This document shows, in pieces, positions 1 through 6,596 of a stretch of 8,453 nucleotides of DNA (position 1 is the stretch's first letter; the number at the start of each line of letters is the position of its first letter). Under the pieces are notes generated by a model, which was given only the letters and a program-made list of their open reading frames with translations, searched no databases and had not been told where the DNA came from. The position numbers and the translations under genes are program-made. Source of the stretch: an uncultured bacterium (GTDB taxonomy: Bacteria > Desulfobacterota > Desulfovibrionia > Desulfovibrionales > Desulfovibrionaceae); contig CAJMRA010000090.1 in the NCBI GenBank assembly GCA_905215675.1, forward strand, positions 1 through 8,453, given 5' to 3'.

Positions 1-45
1 GTTCCCCTCCCCCTGAATCTCAACCCATTTCAAAGATAAAACGCT
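1..45 (-). repeat. Diverged 3' flanking repeat after the DUF362 gene
   Basis: Read on the minus strand directly after the TAA stop, this stretch begins AGCGTTTTATCTTTGAAAT and runs on to a G-rich end (GGGGGAGGGGAAC) that leaves the window. The skeleton AGCGTTT-x-x-x-CTTTGAAA matches the start of the repeats at 2033 and 8396, and the G-rich end resembles the hairpin arms at 6123 and 6325. It is probably a diverged member of the same intergenic repeat family. The window edge prevents seeing a complementary arm. Confidence 0.4.
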
Positions 46-1155
46 TTAGATGGTGATCAGTTCGTAGTCCATGGAACCCATGCCGAGGCTCTGGGCGTGT
101 TCCAGCTGGCTGCGCCAGTGGGTGGTGGGATGGATGTCGGTAAAGTGGTCGTTATGCGTGTGTTCGCACTGGGCCAGGGCGCTGTTGGGGATCATGGGCG
201 CGGCGTTGACGGCGTCGATGCAGGCATGGTCGAGCGCAACGGGATCGAAGCTGGCGAAAATGCCCAGATCGGGCACGACGGCGGCGTCGTTTTCGCCGTG
301 GCAGTCACAGCAGGGGGACACCTGATTCACCACGCTGATATGGAAATGAGGACGTCCGGCCAGAACCGCCTGGGCGTATTCGGCCATGCGTTCATTGAGG
401 ATGGTGCTTTCCGCATCCACGGCATTGCTGATGGCGTCGAAGTTGCAGGTGCCGATGCAGCGGCCGCAGCCCACGCACTTGTCATGATCGATGCTCGCCT
501 TGTGATTTTCGCCGAAGCTGATGGCGCTCTGGGCGCAGTAGTGCGAACAGGTCTTGCAGCCGCGGCATTTTTCCTGATCCACCGTCGGCTTGCCGCAGCT
601 GTGCATGGCCATCTTGCCCGCGCGGCTGCCGCAGCCCATGCCGATGTTCTTGATGGCTCCGCCGAAGCCGGTCATTTCATGGCCCTTGAAGTGAGTGAGG
701 GAAATGAAAATGTCGGCGTCCATGACGGCGCGGCCGATCTTGGCGGAGGTGAAGTGCTTGCCGCCGGTGACGGGCACTTCGACGTCGTCCGTGCCCTTGA
801 GGCCGTCGGCAATGATGATCTGACAGCCGGTGGACAGGGGCGAATAGCCGTTTTCCTGCGCGGCGGTCATGTGTTCCAGCGCGTGCTTGCGGCGACCCAC
901 ATAGAGCGTGTTGCAGTCGGTAAGGAAGGGCAGGCCGCCCTTTTCCTTCACCAGATCGGCGACGGTCTTGGCAAAATTGGGGCGCAGGAAGGACAGGTTG
1001 CCCGGTTCGCCGAAGTGCAGCTTGATGGCGACGAATTTGCTTTCCATGTCGATGGCATCGATACCGGCCTTGTGCATCAGCTTGGTCAGCTTTTGCAGCA
1101 GGCTGGTACCCACGGGACAACGCATGTCGGTGAAGTAGACTTTGGATGCGCTCAT
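46..1155 (-). CDS. DUF362 domain protein with two 4Fe-4S ferredoxin clusters
   Basis: This is a 369-residue protein of the DUF362 family with an inserted bacterial ferredoxin module. Residues about 1-185 and 245-340 form the DUF362 part, including the conserved-looking stretch around 154-175 (THFKGHEMTGFGGAIKN, then GMGC). Two CxxCxxCxxxC motifs lie at C197/C200/C203/C207 and C227/C230/C233/C237, which should hold two 4Fe-4S clusters. A further CCDC group at 282-285 could be an extra metal or redox site. There is no signal peptide, so it is probably cytoplasmic. The ATG at 1155 follows an AAAGGA-type ribosome site at a normal distance. The flavin reductase gene ends 49 nt upstream on the same strand, so the two are probably one operon. 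Family members are electron-transfer proteins of unknown substrate, and the precise reaction cannot be read from sequence. Confidence 0.9.
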   Translation of the reverse strand: MSASKVYFTDMRCPVGTSLLQKLTKLMHKAGIDAIDMESKFVAIKLHFGEPGNLSFLRPNFAKTVADLVKEKGGLPFLTDCNTLYVGRRKHALEHMTAAQENGYSPLSTGCQIIIADGLKGTDDVEVPVTGGKHFTSAKIGRAVMDADIFISLTHFKGHEMTGFGGAIKNIGMGCGSRAGKMAMHSCGKPTVDQEKCRGCKTCSHYCAQSAISFGENHKASIDHDKCVGCGRCIGTCNFDAISNAVDAESTILNERMAEYAQAVLAGRPHFHISVVNQVSPCCDCHGENDAAVVPDLGIFASFDPVALDHACIDAVNAAPMIPNSALAQCEHTHNDHFTDIHPTTHWRSQLEHAQSLGMGSMDYELITI

Positions 1156-1204
1156 GGCAGCTTCCTTTATGGCCGCAATGCGGCGTTGGATGTGAACGGG
1201 GCGG

Positions 1205-1783
1205 CTAGCCGCGCCCCATGAAACGCTTGCCGAGTGAAAAGGCCCGGCCGACGGGCTCGCCTATGCAGTGATAGCGCTTCTGTCCGCCGTCATAAAGCAG
1301 GGGATCGATCTTCTGGATATCCGGCGCGCCTTCCTCCAGACATACTTCCAGCAGACTGACATTGAGAATTTCGCCGATGAACTGGGTATGACTGCCCAGT
1401 TCGAGGGTATGGCGCAGGCTGCATTCCAGAATAAGGGGGCACTGGAGCACGCAGGGCGCGTCCACGCGGGATGAGCGCTCCGCCGTCAGTCCCAGTTCCC
1501 TGAACTTGTCGTTGTTTTTCCCGCAGGCCATGCCCGCGAAATCGACTTTTCCGGCCAGCGCCACGGACGGAACATTGACCGTAAAGGCCTTGCGGGCAAG
1601 GATGGCCTCATGACTGTAGCGGCCCGGACGGATGGAGACGGCAATGCAGGGCGGCTCGGAACAGCACAGGCCGCCCCAGGCCACTGTCATGATATTGGCC
1701 CTGCCGTCGTTGTCATAGGTGCCCACCAGAAAGGCGGGCAGGGGATAGACGAGAGGCGTCGGGCCAAGGTCGATGCGCTTCAT
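1205..1783 (-). CDS. Flavoredoxin-like flavin reductase family protein
   Basis: This 192-residue protein belongs to the flavin reductase-like FMN-binding family. The N-terminus (LVYPLPAFLVGTYD, then GRANIMTVAWGG) and the segment PPCIAVSIRPGRYSHEAI (residues 45-62) are the usual FMN-binding split-barrel region. Length and opening sequence resemble Desulfovibrio flavoredoxin, which carries electrons in sulfur-compound reduction. That role is known for the family and is inferred here. The reading frame stays open to 1849, but the Met at 1783 is chosen because GGAGGT lies 4 nt before it and homology starts there; the extra 22 residues upstream look non-coding. It precedes the DUF362 iron-sulfur gene on the same strand with a 49-nt gap, which suggests an electron-transfer pair. 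No redox cysteine motif typical of a cluster is present. Confidence 0.9.
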   Translation of the reverse strand: MKRIDLGPTPLVYPLPAFLVGTYDNDGRANIMTVAWGGLCCSEPPCIAVSIRPGRYSHEAILARKAFTVNVPSVALAGKVDFAGMACGKNNDKFRELGLTAERSSRVDAPCVLQCPLILECSLRHTLELGSHTQFIGEILNVSLLEVCLEEGAPDIQKIDPLLYDGGQKRYHCIGEPVGRAFSLGKRFMGRG

Positions 1784-1874
1784 GCGAACCTCCGAAAATG
1801 ACGTGACGGCGTTGCAACACGCCGCCGGGCCATTTCGCCTATCAGGCAATGACGCTCCTGTAAAGACAGGCCCC

Positions 1875-1902
1875 CCTGTTTTCCCGCGCGTGCCGCGCGC
1901 CC
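1875..1902. repeat. 28-bp direct repeat, copy 1
   Basis: The sequence opens CCTGTTTTCCCGCGCGTGCC and ends GCGCGCCC. It is identical base for base to 1936-1963, with a 61-bp offset. It contains the internal pairing GCGCG-TGC-CGCGC, so it can form a short GC-rich hairpin, much like the GCGCG-TC-CGCGC core of the hairpin at 6325-6370. Confidence 0.85.
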
Positions 1903-1935
1903 CTTCGCCGTTGAGGTAGAACGGAAACTGGATCG

Positions 1936-1963
1936 CCTGTTTTCCCGCGCGTGCCGCGCGCCC
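1936..1963. repeat. 28-bp direct repeat, copy 2
   Basis: This is an exact second copy of 1875-1902. The first 11 bases (CCTGTTTTCCC) occur a third time at 2181-2191, where they encode the last residues of the FMN protein gene. The 33 bases between the copies are unique in this window. Two copies with no spacer regularity do not make a CRISPR array. Confidence 0.85.
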
Positions 1964-1979
1964 GGAACATTTTCAGTGT

Positions 1980-1991
1980 GCAACGCGTTGC
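1980..1991. promoter_or_regulatory. Perfect 12-bp palindrome, possible operator
   Basis: GCAACGCGTTGC is a perfect palindrome followed by a further half-site CGTTGCAA (1991-1998). It lies about 200 nt upstream of the flavoredoxin-like gene on the minus strand. It resembles operators of LacI-type repressors in general form, but no regulator is encoded nearby and the distance is long. It could equally be part of the repeat-rich spacer. Confidence 0.25.
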
Positions 1992-2032
1992 GTTGCAAAC
2001 CATGCGGCCTTTTTCAAGGACAAAGCGCGCTG

Positions 2033-2178
2033 GAGCGTTTCACCTTTGAAAAAGGTGAAACGCGAGGCGGCGGCACAGCGCCGCCCGGCCCGAAGCGAGC
2101 CGGAAAAACCGCGCTTTTTCCGCGAAACGACAGGCCGTATGGCTTAAACGCGCAGCGTTTCAAACTGAAATTGCTCTA
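2033..2178. repeat. MITE-like structured repeat element, about 146 bp
   Basis: The left end GAGCGTTTCACCTTTGAAA and the reverse complement of the right end (AGAGCAATTTCAGTTTGAAA) form imperfect terminal inverted repeats. Inside are three stems: GCGTTTCACCTTT at 2035-2047 paired with 2051-2063 (13 bp, loop GAA), GGCGGCG at 2066-2072 paired with 2079-2085, and CGGAAAAA at 2101-2108 paired with 2115-2122. The first 58 bases (2033-2090) recur at 8396-8453 with one mismatch. The right-hand 24 bases (2154-2177) recur exactly at 6565-6588. The right end overlaps the TAG stop of the minus-strand FMN protein gene. There is no coding capacity, so if it moves it needs a transposase supplied elsewhere. 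Confidence 0.75.
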
Positions 2179-2718
2179 GGCCTGTTTTCCCAGCCGGCAG
2201 GCTTCGTTCAGGATATCGGCGTGCCGACGGATATCGCCGGGGTCCGTGACGCCCACGCCGCGAACAACGCCTTTCAAGGCGCATTTGTCGAAGCAGCGTA
2301 TCCAGCCTTCAAGACCGTTGACGACGCCGTCCACGGCGGCGGCATCGTTTTCCGCGGCGCAGGCAAGCAGGTAGATGTCGCGGAACGCATAGTCCGACGC
2401 GTACAGGGGATTGCTGCGATCCAGCAGGGTTTTCATCTGTCCCGACATGGCAAAATAGTAGACGGGCGTCGCAAAGGCGATGACGTCGGCGACCTTCATG
2501 CGCGCGACAATGTCGGCGGCGTCGTCCTGCATGACGCAACGGTGCGTCCTGACGCAGCTCAGGCAGCCGCGACAGAACGCAATGTTCCTGTCGTGCAGCG
2601 AGACGAGTTCCGTCCGGTGCCCGGCGTCCGCCGCCCCCCTGGCGAATTCTTCGGCAAGCAGCGCGGAATTGCCGTTTTTGCGCGGGCTTGTGGAAATGAC
2701 AAGAATGCGTTTGCCCAT
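2176..2718 (-). CDS. Iron-sulfur flavoprotein-like NAD(P)H-dependent FMN protein
   Basis: This 180-residue protein has the flavodoxin-like fold of the NADPH-dependent FMN reductase family. The FMN phosphate loop is STSPRKNGNS (residues 9-18), and ATPVYYFAMSGQMKTLLDR (83-101) is the second flavin-contact segment. Between them lies C49-x2-C52-x2-C55-x5-C61, the compact cysteine spacing that binds a 4Fe-4S cluster in archaeal-type iron-sulfur flavoproteins. The protein could therefore carry both FMN and a cluster. The start is the ATG at 2718, which AAGGAGG precedes by 8 nt; the frame is open further upstream to 2907 but that part resembles no protein. The stop TAG overlaps the repeat element at 2033-2178. 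Its donor and acceptor are unknown. It could be a plain flavin reductase if the cysteines are unused. Confidence 0.88.
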   Translation of the reverse strand: MGKRILVISTSPRKNGNSALLAEEFARGAADAGHRTELVSLHDRNIAFCRGCLSCVRTHRCVMQDDAADIVARMKVADVIAFATPVYYFAMSGQMKTLLDRSNPLYASDYAFRDIYLLACAAENDAAAVDGVVNGLEGWIRCFDKCALKGVVRGVGVTDPGDIRRHADILNEACRLGKQA

Positions 2719-2863
2719 GGCCGGTTCCTCCTTGCCGCCGTTGCGGCGGCCCTGCAAGAATAGGGCGGCGGCGCGTGGATGAGAAGCGACGAAACGCGCC
2801 GATTCTTGCCTGATTCTGCCGGAGGAGCCTTCCGGCTTGCGGCGGACGCAGGGCGCTTTCGCG

Positions 2864-3607
2864 TCATGCGTCCTGATCCCGGCCCCGCCGGGCGGCAAAG
2901 CGGGCATAGGCGCGGGCGACCGGGGAGGCCGGGTCCATGCCGCCCAGATAGCGGCCGTCCGCGGCGGAGCGGGGGATCGGCGGACAGACTTCCTCGAAGG
3001 CGGCGGCGCGCCGCAGGGGCCCGTCCAGCTCGGCCTTGCCGAGGATGAGCGAGACTTTCACCGTCCGAAAAAAGGGCTTTTCCATGAAGGCGTTGACGCG
3101 CTCCAGAATTTCGTCGCCCTGCATGTGCAGTTCCTGGAGGCTCATGGCGTCGTCGGCCCCTATCAGCAGGATGTCGTCCCGGTGTCCCAGCGGACGGGCC
3201 AGCGGGGCCAGCTCCGCCCCCATGACCGTTTCCCAGTGCCGCCACAGCAGGGAAAGCCGGGCCTGATCCGGCGAGCTGCCCAGACCGCGCAGCACGCCGT
3301 CCAGAACGCGATCCGCCGTGAGCGGGCCCGTTTTGCGGCGCTGCTCCCGTTCTTCCGCCGTCATTTCCCGCCTGCCGCGCCGGGCCTCCCGGGGCCGGGC
3401 GTCCAGAGGTTGCGGGACGGGCGGCTGCGGGCGCGTCCGCACCAGCGGTTCGGGCCGGGAGGCGTCCGGCGCGGACGTCCCCGTTTTGGAGACGCGGCGG
3501 CCGCCTCCGCGGACCTGGGGGCGCTCGCGCGCCTCCGCATGGCGCAGCAGAAGATCCATGGCGCGTTCGCGGGCGCCGACGGCCGGGTGACGTTCCGATT
3601 TGCTCAT
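2864..3607 (-). CDS. DUF721 (DciA-like) protein with long basic N-terminus
   Basis: The DUF721 domain spans about residues 97-195: ADRVLDGVLRGLG, the tryptophan segment LWRHWETVMGAELAPLARPL, and DDILLIGADDAMSLQELHM followed by the helix and strand ending VKVSLILG. In other bacteria this family includes DciA, which helps load the replicative helicase DnaB; that role is inferred here. Residues about 25-95 are rich in Arg, Pro and Gly and look disordered and basic, which could contact nucleic acid. A C-terminal tail of about 50 residues is also low in structure. The start at 3607 is backed by AAAGGAG 8 nt upstream; a later Met (82) would leave only the domain. The gene is read away from sahR across a shared 109-nt region. 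The 145-nt gap to the next gene has a hairpin at 2818-2836 but no T-run. Confidence 0.82.
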   Translation of the reverse strand: MSKSERHPAVGARERAMDLLLRHAEARERPQVRGGGRRVSKTGTSAPDASRPEPLVRTRPQPPVPQPLDARPREARRGRREMTAEEREQRRKTGPLTADRVLDGVLRGLGSSPDQARLSLLWRHWETVMGAELAPLARPLGHRDDILLIGADDAMSLQELHMQGDEILERVNAFMEKPFFRTVKVSLILGKAELDGPLRRAAAFEEVCPPIPRSAADGRYLGGMDPASPVARAYARFAARRGRDQDA

Positions 3608-3643
3608 GGGGAAGGCTCCTTTGCGGCGGGCGCAAGGAAATGC

Positions 3644-3672
3644 TTGACTATATCAGGATAAGCTAATATTTA
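3644..3672 (+). promoter_or_regulatory. Candidate sigma-70 promoter for sahR-ahcY
   Basis: TTGACT at 3644-3649 is a 5/6 match to the -35 box. A weak -10 candidate TATTTA lies at 3667-3672 with a 17-nt spacer; TAATAT at 3664-3669 is an alternative with a short spacer. The region is clearly AT-rich against the surrounding genes and lies between the divergent DUF721 and sahR genes. The -10 choice is uncertain. Confidence 0.4.
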
Positions 3673-3673
3673 C

Positions 3674-3689
3674 ATCAAGCAAATTTGAT
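3674..3689. promoter_or_regulatory. Candidate SahR operator (inverted repeat)
   Basis: ATCAA-GCAAAT-TTGAT is a perfect 5+5 inverted repeat immediately downstream of the candidate promoter and 28 nt before the sahR start. ArsR-family repressors bind such AT-rich dyads, and SahR of Desulfovibrio is known to repress ahcY and its own neighbourhood. A second overlapping dyad TTGA-TACAT-TCAA lies at 3685-3697. Assigning it to SahR is inference from position and symmetry; I did not match it to a published motif. Confidence 0.5.
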
Positions 3690-3716
3690 ACATTCAACGA
3701 ATCCGCAGGCGTCGCC

Positions 3717-4679
3717 ATGGTCCTTTCCTATTTCAAAGCGCTTTCCGATGAAACGCGACTGCGTCTTGTGCATATCTTGTTGCATTACGAGCTGTCGGTC
3801 AACGAGCTTGTGCGCATCCTGAATATGGGCCAGTCGCGGATATCCCGGCATCTGAAGATACTGTCGGAAGCGGGGCTGCTCACGTCGCGGCGGGACGGGC
3901 TCTGGGTGTTCTACTGCGCGGCGCCCTCGGGAGAGGCAAGGGAATTTCTGCGGGCCGTGCTTCCGTTCATTCAGGCCGACTCCGTCATGAGCGCGGACTT
4001 GCGCACGGCGGCGCATACCGTCGAGGAGCGGGCGCGCAGCACGCGGCAGTTCTTCAACGCCATTGCGGAAGACTGGGACGAGCTGAACCGCGAAGTGCTG
4101 GGCGGATTCGATCTGCCCGCGGCCGTGTGCGCGGCCGTGCCGCAGGCGTGCGGGGTCGCCGTGGATCTCGGCTGCGGCACCGGCGCGGTTCTGGAACGCC
4201 TTCTGCCGCGCGCCCGGACGCTTATCGGCGTGGACGGTTCCGCCCGGATGCTGGACATGTGCCGTCGCCGCTTCGCGCCCGCCGATCTGGCCAACGAGAA
4301 CCGCCTTTCCCTGCGTATCGGCGAACTGGATCACCTGCCGCTGCGGGATCAGGAGGCGGATTTCGTCTGTATCAATCTTGTGTTGCACCATCTTTCCGAT
4401 CCCGTGGAGGTCCTGCGCGAGGTGCGCCGCATTCTGGCGCCCGGCGGACGTCTTTTCGTGGCGGATTTCCTTCGTCATGACGACGAGGCCATGCGCAGCC
4501 GCTACGGCGACCGCTGGCTCGGTTTTGATGAAGAACAGCTGATCGGCGGCTTGCGACGCGCCGGTTTCAGCCTTTTATCCTGTACTCGTCAACCTGTGGG
4601 GCGCGGCCTGTCGTTGCTGCTGCTGATTTCCGGCTGCGCCGGGGAAGCGCCCACACTTGCCCAAGGAGATTTGCAATGA
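3717..4679 (+). CDS. sahR: ArsR-family regulator fused to SAM methyltransferase-like domain (SahR type)
   Basis: The protein has 320 residues. Residues 1-75 are an ArsR winged helix ([17 protein letters not shown]; recognition region [19 protein letters not shown] at 37-55). The metal-binding ELCVCDL motif of arsenic sensors is absent; ELSVNEL stands in its place. Residues 110-300 are a class I methyltransferase fold with VDLGCGTG (149-156) and the acidic D173 in LIGVDGS, then [11 protein letters not shown] (219-229) and [12 protein letters not shown] (240-251). In Desulfovibrio, SahR of this architecture represses SAM-cycle genes and is released by S-adenosylhomocysteine bound in the methyltransferase-like domain. 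The stop overlaps the ahcY start as ATGA, so both are likely translated together. The ATG at 3717 is the only in-frame start and has only a weak ribosome site. Catalytic methylation is possible but not expected. Confidence 0.88.
   Translation: MVLSYFKALSDETRLRLVHILLHYELSVNELVRILNMGQSRISRHLKILSEAGLLTSRRDGLWVFYCAAPSGEAREFLRAVLPFIQADSVMSADLRTAAHTVEERARSTRQFFNAIAEDWDELNREVLGGFDLPAAVCAAVPQACGVAVDLGCGTGAVLERLLPRARTLIGVDGSARMLDMCRRRFAPADLANENRLSLRIGELDHLPLRDQEADFVCINLVLHHLSDPVEVLREVRRILAPGGRLFVADFLRHDDEAMRSRYGDRWLGFDEEQLIGGLRRAGFSLLSCTRQPVGRGLSLLLLISGCAGEAPTLAQGDLQ
4663..4668 (+). promoter_or_regulatory. Ribosome binding site of ahcY inside the sahR 3' end
   Basis: AAGGAG lies within the last codons of sahR, 7 nt before the ahcY ATG at 4676. 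With the ATGA overlap this supports translational coupling, while the strong site lets ahcY be made at a higher level than the regulator, whose own ribosome site is weak. Confidence 0.75.
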
Positions 4680-6097
4680 CTCAGGCCCTTGATCTTTCGC
4701 TGGACCACAAGGTCGCGGATATGTCTCTTGCCGAATTCGGCAGGAAGGAAATGCAGCTTTCCGAGCGTGAAATGCCCGGTCTGATGGAGTGCATCAAGAA
4801 ATACGGCCCGCAAAAGCCCCTGAAGGGGCTGCGCGTGACCGGCTCCCTGCACATGACCATTCAGACGGCCATGCTGATCAGGACGCTGTACGAACTGGGC
4901 GCGGATATCCGCTGGGCTTCCTGCAACATTTTCTCCACGCAGGATCATGCCGCCGCCGCCATCGTCGATCAGGGCATGGCCAAGGTGTTCGCCTGGAAGG
5001 GCGAAAGCCTGGAAGAATACTGGTGGTGCACGGAAATGGCCCTGACCTGGCCCGACGGCAAGGGCCCGGACCTGATTGTTGACGACGGCGGCGACGCCAC
5101 CCTGCTGATCCACAAGGGCGTGGAAGCGGAAAACGATCCTTCCATTCTGGAAAAGACGTACGACAACAAGGAATTCCAGTGCGTCATTGACCGTCTGGCC
5201 CTGCGCTACAAGGAAAATCCGCATCACTGGCACGACGTGGCCGCGCATGTGAAGGGCGTGTCCGAAGAAACCACCACCGGCGTGCATCGGCTGTACCAGC
5301 TGGAAAAGGAAGGCAAGCTGCTCTTCCCGGCCATCAACGTCAACGATTCCGTGACCAAGTCCAAGTTCGACAACCTGTACGGCTGCCGCGAATCCCTGGC
5401 CGACGGCATCAAGCGCGCGACCGACATCATGGTGGCGGGCAAGGTGGTCGTGGTGATCGGATACGGCGACGTGGGCAAGGGCTGCGCCCAGTCCATGCGC
5501 GGTTTCGGCGCGCGCGTGCTGGTGACGGAAATCGACCCCATCTGCGCCCTTCAGGCCGCCATGGAAGGCTTTGAAGTCACGACCGTGGAAGACGCCCTCC
5601 CCTACGGCGACATTTACGTCACCTGCACCGGCAACTATCACGTCATCACAGGCGCGCATATGGAAGGCATGAAGGACGAAGCCATTGTCTGCAATATCGG
5701 TCACTTCGATAATGAAATCGAAATGACCTACCTGGAGCGCACGCCCGGCGTCACCCGCCTGAACATCAAGCCGCAGGTGGACAAGTGGACGCTCAAGTCC
5801 GGCCGCAGCATCATCGTGCTGGCCGAAGGGCGTCTGGTGAACCTCGGCTGCGCCACCGGCCATGCGAGCTTCGTCATGTCCAACAGCTTCACGAACCAGA
5901 CCCTTGCCCAGATCAAGCTGGCTTCCGAAAAGCTGGAAACCCGCGTCTACACCCTGCCCAAGGAACTGGATGAGGAAGTGGCCCGCCTGCATCTGGGCCG
6001 CCTCGGCGCAAAGCTGACCCGCCTCACGCAGGAACAGGCCGACTACATCGGCGTGAGCGTGGACGGCCCCTACAAGAGCGCCATGTATCGCTACTAG
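4676..6097 (+). CDS. ahcY: S-adenosylhomocysteine hydrolase (adenosylhomocysteinase)
   Basis: AhcY reversibly splits S-adenosylhomocysteine into adenosine and homocysteine in the cytoplasm, relieving inhibition of methyltransferases and feeding methionine synthesis. At 473 residues it is the bacterial long form: residues about 150-195 carry the extra segment missing from the shorter animal-type enzyme. Substrate and catalytic positions are intact: H59 in LHMT, the D136-D137 pair in VDDGGD, E198 in SEETTTG, K228 and D232 in TKSKFDN, and H343 in NIGHFD. The Rossmann NAD loop is GYGDVGKG (262-269), and the C-terminus ends in the typical YRY. The gene follows sahR with a 4-nt overlap and its own good ribosome site. 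The TAG stop is also the first part of a repeat (AGAGCGTGTTCACT). No sign of truncation. Confidence 0.98.
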   Translation: MTQALDLSLDHKVADMSLAEFGRKEMQLSEREMPGLMECIKKYGPQKPLKGLRVTGSLHMTIQTAMLIRTLYELGADIRWASCNIFSTQDHAAAAIVDQGMAKVFAWKGESLEEYWWCTEMALTWPDGKGPDLIVDDGGDATLLIHKGVEAENDPSILEKTYDNKEFQCVIDRLALRYKENPHHWHDVAAHVKGVSEETTTGVHRLYQLEKEGKLLFPAINVNDSVTKSKFDNLYGCRESLADGIKRATDIMVAGKVVVVIGYGDVGKGCAQSMRGFGARVLVTEIDPICALQAAMEGFEVTTVEDALPYGDIYVTCTGNYHVITGAHMEGMKDEAIVCNIGHFDNEIEMTYLERTPGVTRLNIKPQVDKWTLKSGRSIIVLAEGRLVNLGCATGHASFVMSNSFTNQTLAQIKLASEKLETRVYTLPKELDEEVARLHLGRLGAKLTRLTQEQADYIGVSVDGPYKSAMYRY

Positions 6098-6206
6098 AGC
6101 GTGTTCACTAAATCGTTCTTCTGGGGGGAAGGAAACCCCCTTGGCTAGCGCACAAGGGCCCAGCCTTTCCACACAGGAAAGGCGTTCCCGTAATTCTTCC
6201 CCCCAG
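6096..6206 (+). repeat. Nested inverted-repeat module at the 3' end of ahcY
   Basis: The module opens with AGAGCGTGTTCACTAAATCG, whose first two bases are the last two of the ahcY stop codon. Perfect 11-bp arms CTGGGGGGAAG (6121-6131) and CTTCCCCCCAG (6196-6206) enclose a perfect 8-bp hairpin, GCCTTTCC-ACACA-GGAAAGGC (6163-6183). The left arm can also fold locally as GGGGG (6124-6128) with CCCCC (6136-6140). It is placed where a transcription terminator or mRNA 3'-end protector for sahR-ahcY would be, but no T-tract follows, so Rho-independent termination is not shown. Its G-rich arm is shared with 6325-6370. Confidence 0.65.
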
Positions 6207-6324
6207 GCCCCCCATCCTTCCCCCAACGCGCTTTTTCAAAGGGGACACAGGACAGGCGGCAAGTCCTTTTCAAAGGTTATGCGTCGCCTGCATTAGTCTC
6301 GGGACGCATTACGCTTTGTCCTGA

Positions 6325-6370
6325 GGGGGAAGGAACCCCGCGCGTCCGCGCGAAAGGGGTTCCCTCCCCC
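6325..6370. repeat. Long G-rich hairpin
   Basis: The 15-base arms GGGGGAAGGAACCCC (6325-6339) and GGGGTTCCCTCCCCC (6356-6370) pair with one mismatch. Between them an inner stem GCGCG-TC-CGCGC (6340-6351) and GAAA complete the structure. It is very stable and has no T-tract on either side. The arm GGGGGAAGGAA is shared with 6124-6134 and resembles the end of the repeat at the window start. The inner core resembles the 28-bp direct repeats at 1875 and 1936. Confidence 0.75.
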
Positions 6371-6562
6371 GGCTTTTCCCCGTCGAGGCGTTCGTACCGG
6401 TCCGGCGGCGATCCGGCTGGGCTTCGGCTGTTTTTCCTCCGTGAAAAAGCGGGGCGACGGGCGGAAGGCGCGATCCGTCGCGGTCTGTCCGGCGCGGGAT
6501 GGAGGAGTTGCGTCTCCGCAAAAAACACGGCATACGACGGAAGCGCCGCTCGGCCGGAGGAT

Positions 6563-6588
6563 AGAGCGTTTCAAACTGAAATTGCTCT
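6563..6588. repeat. Solo 26-bp imperfect palindrome of the dispersed repeat family
   Basis: The sequence is AGAGCGTTTCA, AAC, then TGAAATTGCTCT; the arms pair apart from the GC-versus-GCA step. The 24 bases 6565-6588 are identical to the right end of the element at 2154-2177. It therefore looks like the two ends of that element joined with the middle missing, or a minimal form of the same family. It sits 55 bp before the rnhA start. Confidence 0.8.
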
Positions 6589-6596
6589 GGAACCTC

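Larger units (their letters stand above)
1784..2175. other. 392-nt intergenic region filled with repeats
   Basis: No credible gene lies here; the short open frames have no ribosome site or recognisable sequence. The region contains the leader of the flavoredoxin-like gene, a pair of 28-bp direct repeats (1875-1902 and 1936-1963), a 12-bp palindrome (1980-1991) and the MITE-like element that runs to 2178. A small stem CCTGT-AAAG-ACAGG sits at 1857-1870. On the minus strand TTTACA at 1861-1866 resembles a -35 box, but I found no convincing -10 box at the right distance. Confidence 0.7.

Noticed and set aside
97..1221. 374-residue plus-strand open frame opposite the DUF362 gene
   Set aside because: It is the antisense shadow of a gene with clear ferredoxin motifs; its product is Ala/Gly/His-rich low-complexity sequence with no known domain.
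1875..1963. Direct repeat pair as a CRISPR remnant
   Set aside because: Only two units, GC-rich and self-complementary, with no further spacers and no cas genes.
2818..2836. Hairpin GCCGGA/TCCGGC between the DUF721 and FMN protein genes as a terminator
   Set aside because: The stem is short and no T-run follows on the minus strand.
2559..3635. 358-residue minus-strand frame overlapping the DUF721 gene
   Set aside because: Arg/Pro/Gly-rich out-of-frame sequence; the DUF721 frame has the domain and the ribosome site.
3675..4478. 267-residue minus-strand open frame opposite sahR
   Set aside because: Shadow of the sahR coding sequence and would cover the divergent promoter region.
3717..4679. 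Arsenic-type ArsR repressor
   Set aside because: The metal-binding cysteines are missing and the protein is fused to a methyltransferase-like domain next to ahcY, which fits SahR.
4589..6226. 545-residue minus-strand open frame opposite ahcY
   Set aside because: It lies fully across ahcY, whose catalytic residues are intact; the translated sequence is typical reverse-frame sequence of GC-rich DNA.
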